In this document: positions 25,371 through 35,369 of the stretch, piece after piece | How the letters are laid out: each line of letters starts with the position of its first letter | Position numbering within the stretch: the stretch's first letter is position 1 | NCBI GenBank assembly: GCA_963831005.1 | Contig: CAWHOW010000042.1 | Span: forward strand, 62,001 to 126,000 | DNA from: CAWHOW01 sp963831005 | GTDB lineage: Bacteria; Bacteroidota; Bacteroidia; Bacteroidales; CG2-30-32-10 | Direction: 5' to 3' | DNA: 64,000 bases | Translations under genes and position numbers: made by a program | Notes under the pieces: model-generated | What the model was told of the DNA's origin: nothing | Seen by the model: only the letters and a program-made list of their open reading frames with translations | The model's database searches: none

Positions 25371-26897
25371 ATGAAGGTAAACATTATCGGAGGCGGAATT
25401 TCGGGCCTTCCCTTGGGTTGTTACCTGCAAATGAATGGATTCGAAACCTCAATTTACGAGAAACACTCTGTGCCTGGCGGATTATGTGCAAGCTGGAAAA
25501 GAGGCGAATATACTTTCGATGGATGCCTTCACTGGATACTTGGAACTGACAAGGAAAGTTCCTTCTTTAAGCTTTGGTCTGAATTGCTCGATATGAGGTC
25601 TATTGAGTTTATCAGTCACGATGTAAGTGTGGAGATTGAATTAAATAATAACTGCAATAAATACGGCGACAAGATATTTCGCTTATATACAAACATCAAC
25701 AGGCTTGAAGCTTACCTGCTCGACCTTGCTCCCGAAGATAAAAGAATGATAAAGAGTATGGTCAGGTTAATGCGGGTGATGCAGAAATACGAGTTGCCCC
25801 CGATGATAGATAATATCCCTCAATTGCAGACTTTACGGCAGAAAATGGGAATGATCACTTACCTGCCCTTTCTTTTTCAGTATTTTAAATGGAGAAAAGT
25901 AACTAATTACTCCTTTGCCCGCAAGCTGCAAAACCCTTTCCTGAAAGAAGCATTTGAATTACTTTATGATGGCGATGACATAAACCTTTTAGTGATGACC
26001 ATGCCCCTTGCCTTTTACGACAAAAAGAGCGCAGGATATCCTATAGGAGGCTCGGCTAAGTTTGCCGCTAGAATTGCCGAAAGATTTGTTTCGCTGGGTG
26101 GCAAAATTCATTGCAATAAGGGAATTAAAAAAATAATTGTCGAAGACAGTATTGCCAAAGGGGTATTGCTGAATGATGGCATTACTGCTTATTCGGATAT
26201 TACTATCTCAACAGCCGACTGGAATTTTACTGTTTTCAACGCCCTTGACGGAAAATATGTCAACAACAAAATATTGGAGTTGGTTGCATTAAAGAAACTC
26301 AAGGTATACCCTTCTGTTATGCTCGTTTCATTAGGTGTTGCTCGCAACTTTAAAGAACATCCGCATTTTTTCAGGTTCCCCATGAAAGAAGAATACTTAT
26401 CGCCCGATGGAACAGTTTACAAGCGGATAGAAGCGCACTTATATCACTACGACCATACTCTTGCACCCGAAGGGAAAACAATAATAGTTATGAGTTTTTA
26501 TAGCCGCAATGGAGAATTCTGGATTAACCTCCGGAATACTGACAGGGCAGCATATAATCGTTTCAAAAATGATTTTGCAGCAAGTATGATAAATATCCTT
26601 GATGAAAAGATGGGGGGTATTAAAGAGTCACTAGAAGAAACCGATATTGCCACACCTGCGACTTACCAGAGATATACCGGCAACTGGAAAGGAAGCGCAC
26701 AGGGATGGTTCCCTGCGAAAAACCCGGTTGCTAATTCCCCTATTGCTATCGACCTTCCGGGCTTAAAAAATTTCTATTATACCAGTCACTGGTCAACTCC
26801 CGGCGGAGGCCTGCCATCAGTGTTGAAATCATCGCACGATCTGGCTCAGGAATTATGTGTGAAACATAAAAAGAAATTTGTAACAAGGGCATTTTAA
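25371..26897 (+). CDS. CrtI/CrtISO-like FAD-dependent oxidoreductase
   Basis: 508 aa. N-terminal dinucleotide-binding motif VNIIGGGISGLPLGCYL with the acidic IYEKH strand end, then GGLCASWKRG; the C-terminal TSHWSTPGGGLPSVLKS block is typical of the carotenoid isomerase/desaturase superfamily. ATG at 25371 fits the family start; ATG at 25353 adds six residues. It is clearly more distant from the three other CrtI-like proteins of the window. Its last codons lie inside the IS1634 target duplication, so the same 3' end reappears at 28629. Confidence 0.85.
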   Translation: MKVNIIGGGISGLPLGCYLQMNGFETSIYEKHSVPGGLCASWKRGEYTFDGCLHWILGTDKESSFFKLWSELLDMRSIEFISHDVSVEIELNNNCNKYGDKIFRLYTNINRLEAYLLDLAPEDKRMIKSMVRLMRVMQKYELPPMIDNIPQLQTLRQKMGMITYLPFLFQYFKWRKVTNYSFARKLQNPFLKEAFELLYDGDDINLLVMTMPLAFYDKKSAGYPIGGSAKFAARIAERFVSLGGKIHCNKGIKKIIVEDSIAKGVLLNDGITAYSDITISTADWNFTVFNALDGKYVNNKILELVALKKLKVYPSVMLVSLGVARNFKEHPHFFRFPMKEEYLSPDGTVYKRIEAHLYHYDHTLAPEGKTIIVMSFYSRNGEFWINLRNTDRAAYNRFKNDFAASMINILDEKMGGIKESLEETDIATPATYQRYTGNWKGSAQGWFPAKNPVANSPIAIDLPGLKNFYYTSHWSTPGGGLPSVLKSSHDLAQELCVKHKKKFVTRAF

Positions 26898-26990
26898 GTA
26901 TTTCCTGCAATTAAGACAATTCAATTTTATTTTTGCTATTAACCCAGCTGTTTTCTATGAGGGAAATGCCATTATTTATCATACACTTTT
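26872..26990. repeat. 119-bp direct repeat, left copy (IS1634 target duplication)
   Basis: The segment from AGAAATTTGTAACAAGGG to ATCATACACTTTT is identical to 28629-28747. The two copies directly flank the IS1634 element. It contains the last codons and stop of the 25371-26897 gene. Confidence 0.93.
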
Positions 26991-28628
26991 CCTGTTTTCA
27001 GCGTTGGGACACCCTAAAAATTTTTATTAATAATTTGGAATAGCTCTTTTTGTTCATCATCCATCTTCAAAAGCCTATTTTTAGTGACTTTCGAGTCAGG
27101 AAGAGTATATGTAATCTGATACATATTATGCGTAACTTCAGCAGCCTTTTTCAATGACAGGCTGGATTTTTCTGCATATAACACCCGTTCTAATTCTTTG
27201 TAAATACAGTAAGCTGTAAAAGAAATACAGATATGAGCTTCTATTCGATTTCTTAGCCTATGATATATTGGTCGTATTCGTAAATCTGTTTTTGACATTC
27301 TAAATGCTTTTTCAATATGCCAAAGATTTTTATAGTTTTCTAACACTTCGTTGTCGGTAAGCTTGGTATTTGTAATGTATCCCTTTAATCCGTCCCATTG
27401 ATTATCATTTGAATATTTTTCATAATCAATCTCAATCTTCACCTCACCAATCATCTTAAGATATTTGTTGTATCCTTTATTGTTAATGTTTGACTTGGTT
27501 AGCCTGCCCGCATTTATTAGCTTCTCTAACCGATGTAATCCGCGTTGTCGATTATATGCGTCCTTTGAAGCTCGTACGTTAGAGTAATTAACTACAAGTC
27601 TTGTTGTGATAGATTTTTTTATACTGAGTATAGAGCCATCAATATATTTATTTCTCAGGATTTGATCCTTGATTTTGTCTGGCTCATTTTTTAATCGCGC
27701 TCCAATTATATACTCATATTGCTTTTCTTCTAATGCTTTTATATTATCGTTTGAAAGAAGTCCTGCATCAGCTACAACTACTGGCTTATCCAAGTTAAAC
27801 TTCTTGCTTATCTTCTCAAGAAAAGGAATGAGTGTATGTCCTTCGTATGTGTTGCCTTCATAAATATCATAACCTATGGCATAACCACCCAATCCAACTA
27901 GTAATCCAATAAAGATTTGTGGATTCCGGTGTTTTCCGTCTTTGCTAAATCCTGTTTTCCGTAAATCATCTTCGTCACTGGCTTCAAAATATAGAGTAGT
28001 CATATCATAAAACACAACACTAATATTCCCTTGCAAAACTCTTAATGTATGCGCAAATGCAATTTGTTCAACTTGTGCTTTTAGCTTGTCGTTGAGCTTA
28101 TCCAGAAATCTATAGATTGAATCAATATCAAGCATTACACCTTGATAACGATATAAATAATCTATGGTTTTTAATTTGCTTAATGGAAATGCCATTCGTG
28201 ATATGACCAAATGACGAAACATATCTTCGTTAATTTGATTAAATCCTATAAAATCATAGATTTTACCAAAAATAATTTCCGGCCCCAAGGTTCTTATATT
28301 TGAATTTGACAGTGTTTCAACCAAGGAATCTGCCATATAATCTTCCTTGGAAATAAACAGTTCCTGCTGCTTCTTAATATTTTTTATCTCTTGTTTTGCT
28401 AGTAGAACAAGTTCTTCAATTTTCTGCTGCGTGGTGGCAGAACCTATCGTTTTATGTACTTTATATTTGCCATAATTCTTGCTGATTACTTCTACTGACG
28501 TGCTTCCTGAACGATTTCTATTTTCTCTTACAAACATGTTTCTCAAATTTCGGGACACCCAAAATTACAAAACATATCAATAATAGCAAGGGTTATAGCG
28601 GGTGTCTCGAACATGTGCGGAAAACAGG
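26991..28628 (-). mobile_element. IS1634-family insertion sequence
   Basis: 1638 bp with short inverted ends CCTGTTTTC (26991) and GAAAACAGG (ending 28628), plus inner GGGACACCC / GGGTGTCCC. It is flanked by a 119-bp direct duplication; long and variable target duplications are a known property of IS1634. The single transposase gene is intact. Confidence 0.92.
27014..28537 (-). CDS. IS1634-family transposase
   Basis: 507 aa. Starts MFVRENRNRSGSTSVEVI, the usual IS1634 opening, from ATG at 28537 (GTG at 28558 is less likely). The DDE core shows FYDMTTLYFEASDED (first Asp), PVVVADAGLLSND (second Asp) and the late HIEKAFRMSKTDLRIRPI with the catalytic Glu (YREK-like motif). No frameshift or stop is visible, so the element may be active. 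Confidence 0.94.
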   Translation of the reverse strand: MFVRENRNRSGSTSVEVISKNYGKYKVHKTIGSATTQQKIEELVLLAKQEIKNIKKQQELFISKEDYMADSLVETLSNSNIRTLGPEIIFGKIYDFIGFNQINEDMFRHLVISRMAFPLSKLKTIDYLYRYQGVMLDIDSIYRFLDKLNDKLKAQVEQIAFAHTLRVLQGNISVVFYDMTTLYFEASDEDDLRKTGFSKDGKHRNPQIFIGLLVGLGGYAIGYDIYEGNTYEGHTLIPFLEKISKKFNLDKPVVVADAGLLSNDNIKALEEKQYEYIIGARLKNEPDKIKDQILRNKYIDGSILSIKKSITTRLVVNYSNVRASKDAYNRQRGLHRLEKLINAGRLTKSNINNKGYNKYLKMIGEVKIEIDYEKYSNDNQWDGLKGYITNTKLTDNEVLENYKNLWHIEKAFRMSKTDLRIRPIYHRLRNRIEAHICISFTAYCIYKELERVLYAEKSSLSLKKAAEVTHNMYQITYTLPDSKVTKNRLLKMDDEQKELFQIINKNF

Positions 28629-28747
28629 AGAAATTTGTAACAAGGGCATTTTAAGTATTTCCTGCAATTAAGACAATTCAATTTTATTTTTGCTATTAAC
28701 CCAGCTGTTTTCTATGAGGGAAATGCCATTATTTATCATACACTTTT
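28629..28747. repeat. 119-bp direct repeat, right copy (IS1634 target duplication)
   Basis: Identical to 26872-26990. This copy lies in the upstream region of the glycosyltransferase gene, which shows that before insertion the oxidoreductase and glycosyltransferase genes were separated by only about 60 bases. Confidence 0.93.
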
Positions 28748-28842
28748 CTTCATTTATTTTATGATTATTGACTATTTTTGCCATCTTTGTCAGAAAACAA
28801 ACAAAACACCAGATTTGATACTTGTTAAAAATAGAATTACTG

Positions 28843-30024
28843 ATGAGTGAAGATTATGATACTCGGTTTAATAGTTTGAAATGCTGTGTAATTATTCCAA
28901 CCTATAATAATTGTACAACGCTAGGAAATATTATTGACGGGGTATTGCAGTATACAAATAACATAATAGTAGTAAATGATGGTTCAACCGACGAAACCTT
29001 GTCCATATTGAATAAATATGATAATGTTGAAGTTATTACTTACGAGAATAATAAGGGAAAAGGCTATGCTCTGAAAAGAGCTTTTGAAAAAGCTGTTGCC
29101 AAAGGTTTCCGTTACGCTATCACTATTGATTCCGACGGTCAGCATAAGCCTGAAGAAATGATGGTATTATTGAATGAAATTGAAAAAGAACCGGATACTT
29201 TAATTATCGGTTCGCGCAATTTTACAAAAGAAAACCCTTTATTAAAAAATAATTTCGCCAATAAGTTCTCCAATTTTTGGTTCCGCTTTTTTACCAATTG
29301 CAACCTGCCCGATACTCAGTCTGGTTATCGGCTTTATCCACTTGATCTTATTAAGCAAATAAAGCTGCGTTCTGGCAAATATGAATTTGAATTTGAAATA
29401 CTGGTAAGGTCAGCATGGAGAGGCATTAAAATAATCCCTATCCCCGTATGTATATATTACCCTCCCCGCGAAAAACGCATATCTCATTTTCGTCCTTTCT
29501 CCGATTTTGCACGCATAAGCCTGTTAAATACTGTCTTTGCTTTTATTACAATTTTATATATTAAGCCTTATAATTTCATTAAAAACTTTAACAGGAAAAC
29601 TATTAAAGAATTTTATAAGAACAATGTTCTTGCTTCTGATGATTCGAACTCCAAGATCATCGCATCAGTCATGTTTGGCGTTTTTATGGGCATTATACCA
29701 ATTTGGGGCTACCAGTTGATAACAGCAATTGCATTGGCGTATGTTTTTAAATTAAATAAGCTGATAGTTATAGTTGCAGCCAATATCAGCATTGTTCCCT
29801 TACTCCCATTCATACTATATTTCAGTTATGTTACCGGCGGTTTTTTCATGGGTACACATTCTTACGGCATAGCCAGTATATCTGATTTTTCTTTTGCAAT
29901 GATCAGGGAAAATATTATCCAGTACATCGTAGGCAGTTTTATTTTCGCTATATTGTTGTCGTTATTATTTGGAATGGTAATGTTTGTTATTCTTAAATTT
30001 TTCCGGAAGCCCAATACTCATTAA
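28843..30024 (+). CDS. GT2 glycosyltransferase with C-terminal DUF2062
   Basis: 393 aa. GT-A domain (residues about 10-230): CCVIIPTYNN, IIVVNDGSTDETL, the DXD-like TIDSDGQH, and TQSGYRLYP. The C-terminal 150 residues are membrane helices with the DUF2062 signature GVFMGIIPIWGYQ. Fused GT2-DUF2062 proteins are regular members of aryl polyene and flexirubin clusters. It likely uses an activated sugar or lipid carrier at the inner membrane. ATG at 28843; an upstream TTG at 28822 is less likely. It leads the arm-2 operon (7 bases before the MMPL gene). Confidence 0.9.
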   Translation: MSEDYDTRFNSLKCCVIIPTYNNCTTLGNIIDGVLQYTNNIIVVNDGSTDETLSILNKYDNVEVITYENNKGKGYALKRAFEKAVAKGFRYAITIDSDGQHKPEEMMVLLNEIEKEPDTLIIGSRNFTKENPLLKNNFANKFSNFWFRFFTNCNLPDTQSGYRLYPLDLIKQIKLRSGKYEFEFEILVRSAWRGIKIIPIPVCIYYPPREKRISHFRPFSDFARISLLNTVFAFITILYIKPYNFIKNFNRKTIKEFYKNNVLASDDSNSKIIASVMFGVFMGIIPIWGYQLITAIALAYVFKLNKLIVIVAANISIVPLLPFILYFSYVTGGFFMGTHSYGIASISDFSFAMIRENIIQYIVGSFIFAILLSLLFGMVMFVILKFFRKPNTH

Positions 30025-30030
30025 ATAGGG

Positions 30031-33000
30031 ATGGCTACTTTATTTATTAATATATACAGATTCTTTCAGAAAAACAGATTGCTGCTTCTATTATTTTTCG
30101 TAGCAATAATGTTGGTGGCTTTGTATTTTGCCTCAAAGATTTCCATTGAGGAAGATATATCAAAAGCCACTCCCGGTGAGGATGCAAAATTAAACCTAGT
30201 TTTAAAGAATCTAAAAACCACAGATAAGCTAATAATTAATATCAGCCTTGCAGATACCACTGCCGTGAACGATCCTGAAAGATTAGTTGCGTTTTCGGAT
30301 GAATTAGTTGATTCCTTGGAATTCCAAATCGTTCAAACCTTTCATAAAGGACATCACCGGTAAAATGAACGACAGTTTAATGTCTGAGGTGATAGAAATT
30401 TTTTATGACCATTTGCCTGTTTTCCTTTCCAGTTCAAATTATTCAGAAATTGACAGTTTGATTTCTGAAAGGAATGTTGAAAAATCATTGAATAACGATT
30501 ATAAAACACTTTTATCGCCTACAAGTTTTATTGTAAAGAAATTTATCAGGCGTGATCCTATTGGCATCAGTTCGCTTGCTTATAACAAATTAAAGAAACT
30601 GCAATTTGATGAAAGCTACGACATGCAGGATGGGTATGTTTTTACTAAAGACAGAAAACATTTACTGCTTTTCATAGACCCTGTATTTCCTGCAAATAAA
30701 ACATCTGAGAACAATGTATTTATTGAAAAGTTTGATAAATTGCTTTCTTCACTTCAAGAAAAGAATAGCAATGTAAAGGCAGAATATTTTGGCGCTATTG
30801 ATGTTGCAGTTGGAAATGCAAACCAGATAAAAAAAGATGTACTGCTCAGCGTGATAATTTCATTACTGATCATTATGCTTTTTGTAGCGTGGTATTTCAA
30901 AAAGATAAGCATTCCATTTATCAGTTTTTTACCTGCTGTTTTCGGAAGCGCTATTGCATTGACAATCGTATTTCTGTTTAAAACAAATATCTCAATAATC
31001 GCATTGGCTATAGGTTCAGTTCTGCTAGGCATCATTGTCGATTATGCATTGTATATTTTCAGTCTGAGAAAAATAAAGGATTCCGTGGAAGAAGTGCTAA
31101 GAGATATGAGTCTGACTATTTTCCTTTGTGCGCTGACAACTGCTGTAGCATTCTTCAGCTTGTTGTTTGTGAAATCGTCAGTTTTGCGTGACCTTGGACT
31201 GTTTGCAGGAATAAGCGTGCTGGGCGCTGCCCTTTTCTCATTGGTCTTTTTGCCGCATCTGATGAAACCTAAAAAGGAATTATCCAATAACAAAAAGAGA
31301 ATAACATTTATTGATAAAATAGCCGGATACTCTTTTGAGTCAAATAAAGTTCTGGTCCTTATAATAGTTATAATTTCTGCATGGTTCCTTTATACATCAA
31401 ACAATGCCTCGTTTGAAAAAGACATGTATAAAATGAGCTATCTGTCGGATAAACTATCTTCTGCTGAGAAGAACCTGAACAAGACAAATGATATTTCATT
31501 ACGTTCGGTTTACCTTGTTTCTTTAGGTAGAAATCTGGATGAAGCATTAACTAATAACGAGAAAAATTCAGTGAAGCTGGACGAATTTCAGAAGCATAAT
31601 ATCATTAAAAAGTATTCAACCGTTAGCTCTGTTCTTATTGATGATTCCATGCAGAAAGGAAGGTTAGCGAAATGGAACTCTTACTGGAATGCAAATAAGA
31701 AAAGTAAGTTAAAAGAAATTATTATTGAGAAAAGTGAAAAGCTTGGTTTTACCAAAGATGCCTTTACTGAATTTTATTGTTTGCTTGACAAGGATTTCAG
31801 GGCAACTTCAGGAAAGAATCTGGATAAGCTCATACACATTTTCTTCAATGACAGGATAACGAATAACGCTGATGTGTCAATGGTAGTATCATTAGTTAAG
31901 GTTGATGGAGCGAATCGGGAGAAAGTATTTTCGGCTTTTTCGGAAGATAAAAACGTGGTGATTTTTGACAAGCAAAAGATAACATCAAATTTTGTAAATG
32001 ATATTAAAACAGATTTCAACATGCTTGTAAATCTGTGTTTGATATTTGTAACAATTGTACTTATAATTGCATTTGGCAGGATAGAAATAGGGCTCATTGC
32101 TTCAATGCCCATGTTTGTAAGCTGGCTGTGGACATTAGGAATAATGGGCGCTTTCGGATTATCGTTCAATATCTTCAATATTCTTATTTCAACTTTTATT
32201 TTTGGATTAGGCGTTGATTACAGCATCCTTATGATTCGCGGATTATTAATGGATTATAAATATGGAAGCAATCAGCTCCCATCATATAAAACCTCGGTTC
32301 TGCTTTCATCAATTACAACTATTGTTGGTGTTGGTGTTCTGATTTTAGCTAAACATCCTGCTTTGCATTCTATCGCCTTCATTTCTGTATTTGGTTTATT
32401 GTCTGTAGTATTGATTTCCTATACAATTGAACCAATTTTGTTCAGGTATCTGACATACAAAAAATTGAAGAAACGAATTGTCCCGATGACATTTTCAGAT
32501 TTAATCTTCACTGTGATTGCTTTTTCCATTTTTATTTTTGGTTGCCTGTCAATGAATGTCTTTTTGCCGTTTATATTGATTTTGCCTATAAGCAGAAAAG
32601 CAAAGAAACTAATTATGCACTACTTTATGATGGGGTTTTGCCGTCTTGAAGTGTATGCCATGTTCAATATTAAAAAACGTATTGTAAATATTGATCATGA
32701 AAATTTCAAGAAACCTTCGCTGATAATTGCAAATCATCAGTCGCACATCGACCTGTTACTCTTACTTATGTTGCACACTAAAATAATAGTTGTAACGAAC
32801 AATTGGGTTTGGAATAACCCTATATATAGTTTGGTAATACGATATCTTGATTTCTATCCCGCAAACGATGGATATGAAAATTTAATAGAACGTTTAAGGA
32901 GCAAGATAGAAGAAGGATATTCTGTTTTGGTCTTTCCCGAAGGAAGCCGTTCCGATGACATGAAAATAAAACGGTTCCACAAAGGAGCTTTCTTAATTGC

Positions 33001-33874
33001 TGAGCAGTTGAAACTGGATGTATTGCCTATTATCATACATGGAGTAGGTGATTGCATGACAAAAGGAGAAAATTTCCTAAAGAATGGTACTATAACAATT
33101 AAGGTATTCCCGCGAATAAATAATAGGGATAGAAGCTATGGCAATGATTATTCTGAACTTACAAAATCAGTATTAAAATATGCAAGATGCGAATATGACA
33201 AAATGATTGAGGAATACAATACTCCTAAATATTGCAGAAAAAAACTCATTAAAAATTATCTGTACAAAGGGCCTATATTAGAATGGTATGCAAGAATAAA
33301 AATTAGACTTGATGGGAATTATGAATTATTCAACTCATATATACCCAAAGAGGCTGAAGTTATTGACATTGGTTGCGGATATGGATTTCTGGCATATATG
33401 CTTAACTTTGTCTCTGAAAAAAGAAAAATTATTGGAATTGATTATGATTTGAATAAAATTGAAGTGGCTAGGAATTGTAATGCGAAAAACAATAATGTAA
33501 ATTTTATTTGTTCAGATGCATTAACGTATGAATATAAAAATTGTGATGTGATTATTTTAAGTGATATTCTTCATTACTTGACAGACGAGAAACAGGAACA
33601 GCTTATTAAATCATGCGTGTGGCATTTAAATCCGGGTGGTTTAATGATTATACGTGATGCTGATAGTGACTTAAAGAATAGACATAAGGGAACTAAATAT
33701 ACTGAGTTCATTTCTACACGAAGTGGTTTTAATAAAATGGGAGAAAAGAGACTGACTTTTATGTCAGGAAAAAAGATAAAAGAAATAATATCAGGGTTTG
33801 GATTAGAAATGGAAATTATTGATAAGACTAGATTCACTTCGAATATAGTTTACATCATTAGAAATAGCAAGTAA
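30031..33874 (+). pseudogene. MMPL exporter - PlsC acyltransferase - methyltransferase fusion, one frameshift
   Basis: Three domains in one gene of about 1280 codons. The first part (30031 to about 32630) is an MMPL/RND-type exporter with two sets of helices; the middle (about 32690-33100) is a PlsC acyltransferase with NHQSHID and FPEGSRS; the end (33340-33870) is a SAM methyltransferase with VIDIGCGYGFL and IGIDYD. The frame shifts by +1 near 30322: frame 1 reads ...DELVDSLE then stops at 30361, and the other frame continues SKSFKPFIKDITGK. This may be a one-base sequencing error or a real lesion. The exporter would move the lipid-like pigment out of the inner membrane. The stop overlaps the next start by one base. 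Confidence 0.85.
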
Positions 33875-35364
33875 TGGCAAAATACGATGTGTTGATAATC
33901 GGAAGCGGATTGGGCGGATTGCTTTGTGGAAATATTCTTAGCAGAGAAGGATATAATGTTTGTGTTGTTGAGAAGAATCAACAAATAGGTGGATGCCTGC
34001 AAACATTTACTCGAGACAGATGCATTTTCAGTACCGGATTGAATTATACTGAAGGCCTTGCAGAAGGACAGATATTAAACAGGTATTTCAAATACTTTGG
34101 TTTGATGGATCAGCTCAAACTGAGAAGAATGGACGAGAATGGGTTTGAAGTTATTACCTTTCATGGGAAGGAATACAAACATGCACAGGGTAACGAGAAC
34201 TTTATTGAAACATTGGTAAAAGATTTTCCAAGCGAAAGGACTTCTATTACTGCTTATATAAATAAATTAAAAAATATCTGCCAGCAATTTCCTTTGTATA
34301 ATCTGGATACAAATTTTGCGAATGTCAATTATAATGATTTATTCAGCGAAAGTGCTTTTAATTACATTCAATCCATTACACCTAATAAAACATTGCAAAA
34401 TGTACTTGCCGGAAATAATTTATTATATGCCGGTGTTCCCGATAAAACCCCGCTCTATCTTCATTCACTTATCACCTATTCATTTATAAGCAGTGCCTGG
34501 CGTCTCGTTGACGGAAGTCATCAGCTTGCAAAAATTCTAGAGAGATCAATAAAAAATAATGGAGGAACAGTATTACGAAGGAGTGAAGTAAAGAAGATTG
34601 TTTTCGAAAATGAAGTATTGAAATATGCAGAACTTGCAAATAACGAAAGAATAGAAGCAACAAATTTCATTTCGAATATTCATCCGATTAACACATTAAA
34701 CATGATTGAGGGAAAGTCTTTAAGTAAAGCTTTCCGAAAGAGGGTAAGTTCACTGGAAAATACTATGCCTGTTTTCTCTTTATATATTGTTTTCAAGGAG
34801 AATTCATTCGAATATCAAAATTATAATCACTATTATTTCAATGATGATACCGTTTGGACTACTGCTTCGTATTCAGAGAAAACCTGGCCTGAAAGTTATT
34901 TGTTATACACTCCGGCTACTTCAAAATCAGAAAAGTATGCTGATTGCCTGATAGCAATGACATATATGAAATATGATGAGTTGAAAAAGTGGGAAAATAC
35001 AAGTGTTGAAAACAGGGGAGAAGAATATGTTGAAATGAAAGAACGTAAAGCGGAAATTTTCCTGAACATGATAGAAAAGAAGTTTCCCGATATTAGGTCG
35101 AAAATAAAAAAATACTATACTTCAACACCTTTGACATACCGTGATTATACCGGGACATTCGAAGGTTCATCGTACGGAATACTTAAAGATTTTAACGATC
35201 CATATAAAACACTGATAACACCAAAAACTAAAATATCTAACTTATTTTTTACGGGACAAAACCTGAATATTCATGGAATATTAGGTGTGACCATAGGGGC
35301 TGTTATGACATGTGGAGAGTTGGTTGGCTTAGAAAACCTGATTCGGAAAATAAAGAACAATTAA
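33874..35364 (+). CDS. CrtI-like FAD-dependent oxidoreductase
   Basis: 496 aa, start overlapping the previous stop (TAATG). FAD motif VLIIGSGLGGLLCGN, then VVEKNQQIGGCLQTF, and the C-terminal FTGQNLNIHGILGVTIGA. Paralogue of the protein directly downstream (35370-36863) and of 15845-17341, roughly 50-60 percent identical by eye. Tandem copies suggest different desaturation or isomerisation steps on the polyene, or formation of a complex; neither can be shown here. Confidence 0.88.
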   Translation: MAKYDVLIIGSGLGGLLCGNILSREGYNVCVVEKNQQIGGCLQTFTRDRCIFSTGLNYTEGLAEGQILNRYFKYFGLMDQLKLRRMDENGFEVITFHGKEYKHAQGNENFIETLVKDFPSERTSITAYINKLKNICQQFPLYNLDTNFANVNYNDLFSESAFNYIQSITPNKTLQNVLAGNNLLYAGVPDKTPLYLHSLITYSFISSAWRLVDGSHQLAKILERSIKNNGGTVLRRSEVKKIVFENEVLKYAELANNERIEATNFISNIHPINTLNMIEGKSLSKAFRKRVSSLENTMPVFSLYIVFKENSFEYQNYNHYYFNDDTVWTTASYSEKTWPESYLLYTPATSKSEKYADCLIAMTYMKYDELKKWENTSVENRGEEYVEMKERKAEIFLNMIEKKFPDIRSKIKKYYTSTPLTYRDYTGTFEGSSYGILKDFNDPYKTLITPKTKISNLFFTGQNLNIHGILGVTIGAVMTCGELVGLENLIRKIKNN

Positions 35365-35369
35365 AATTA

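Noticed and set aside
30308..30363. Programmed frameshift in the MMPL fusion gene
   Set aside because: No slippery heptamer or downstream structure is evident; a simple one-base indel explains it.
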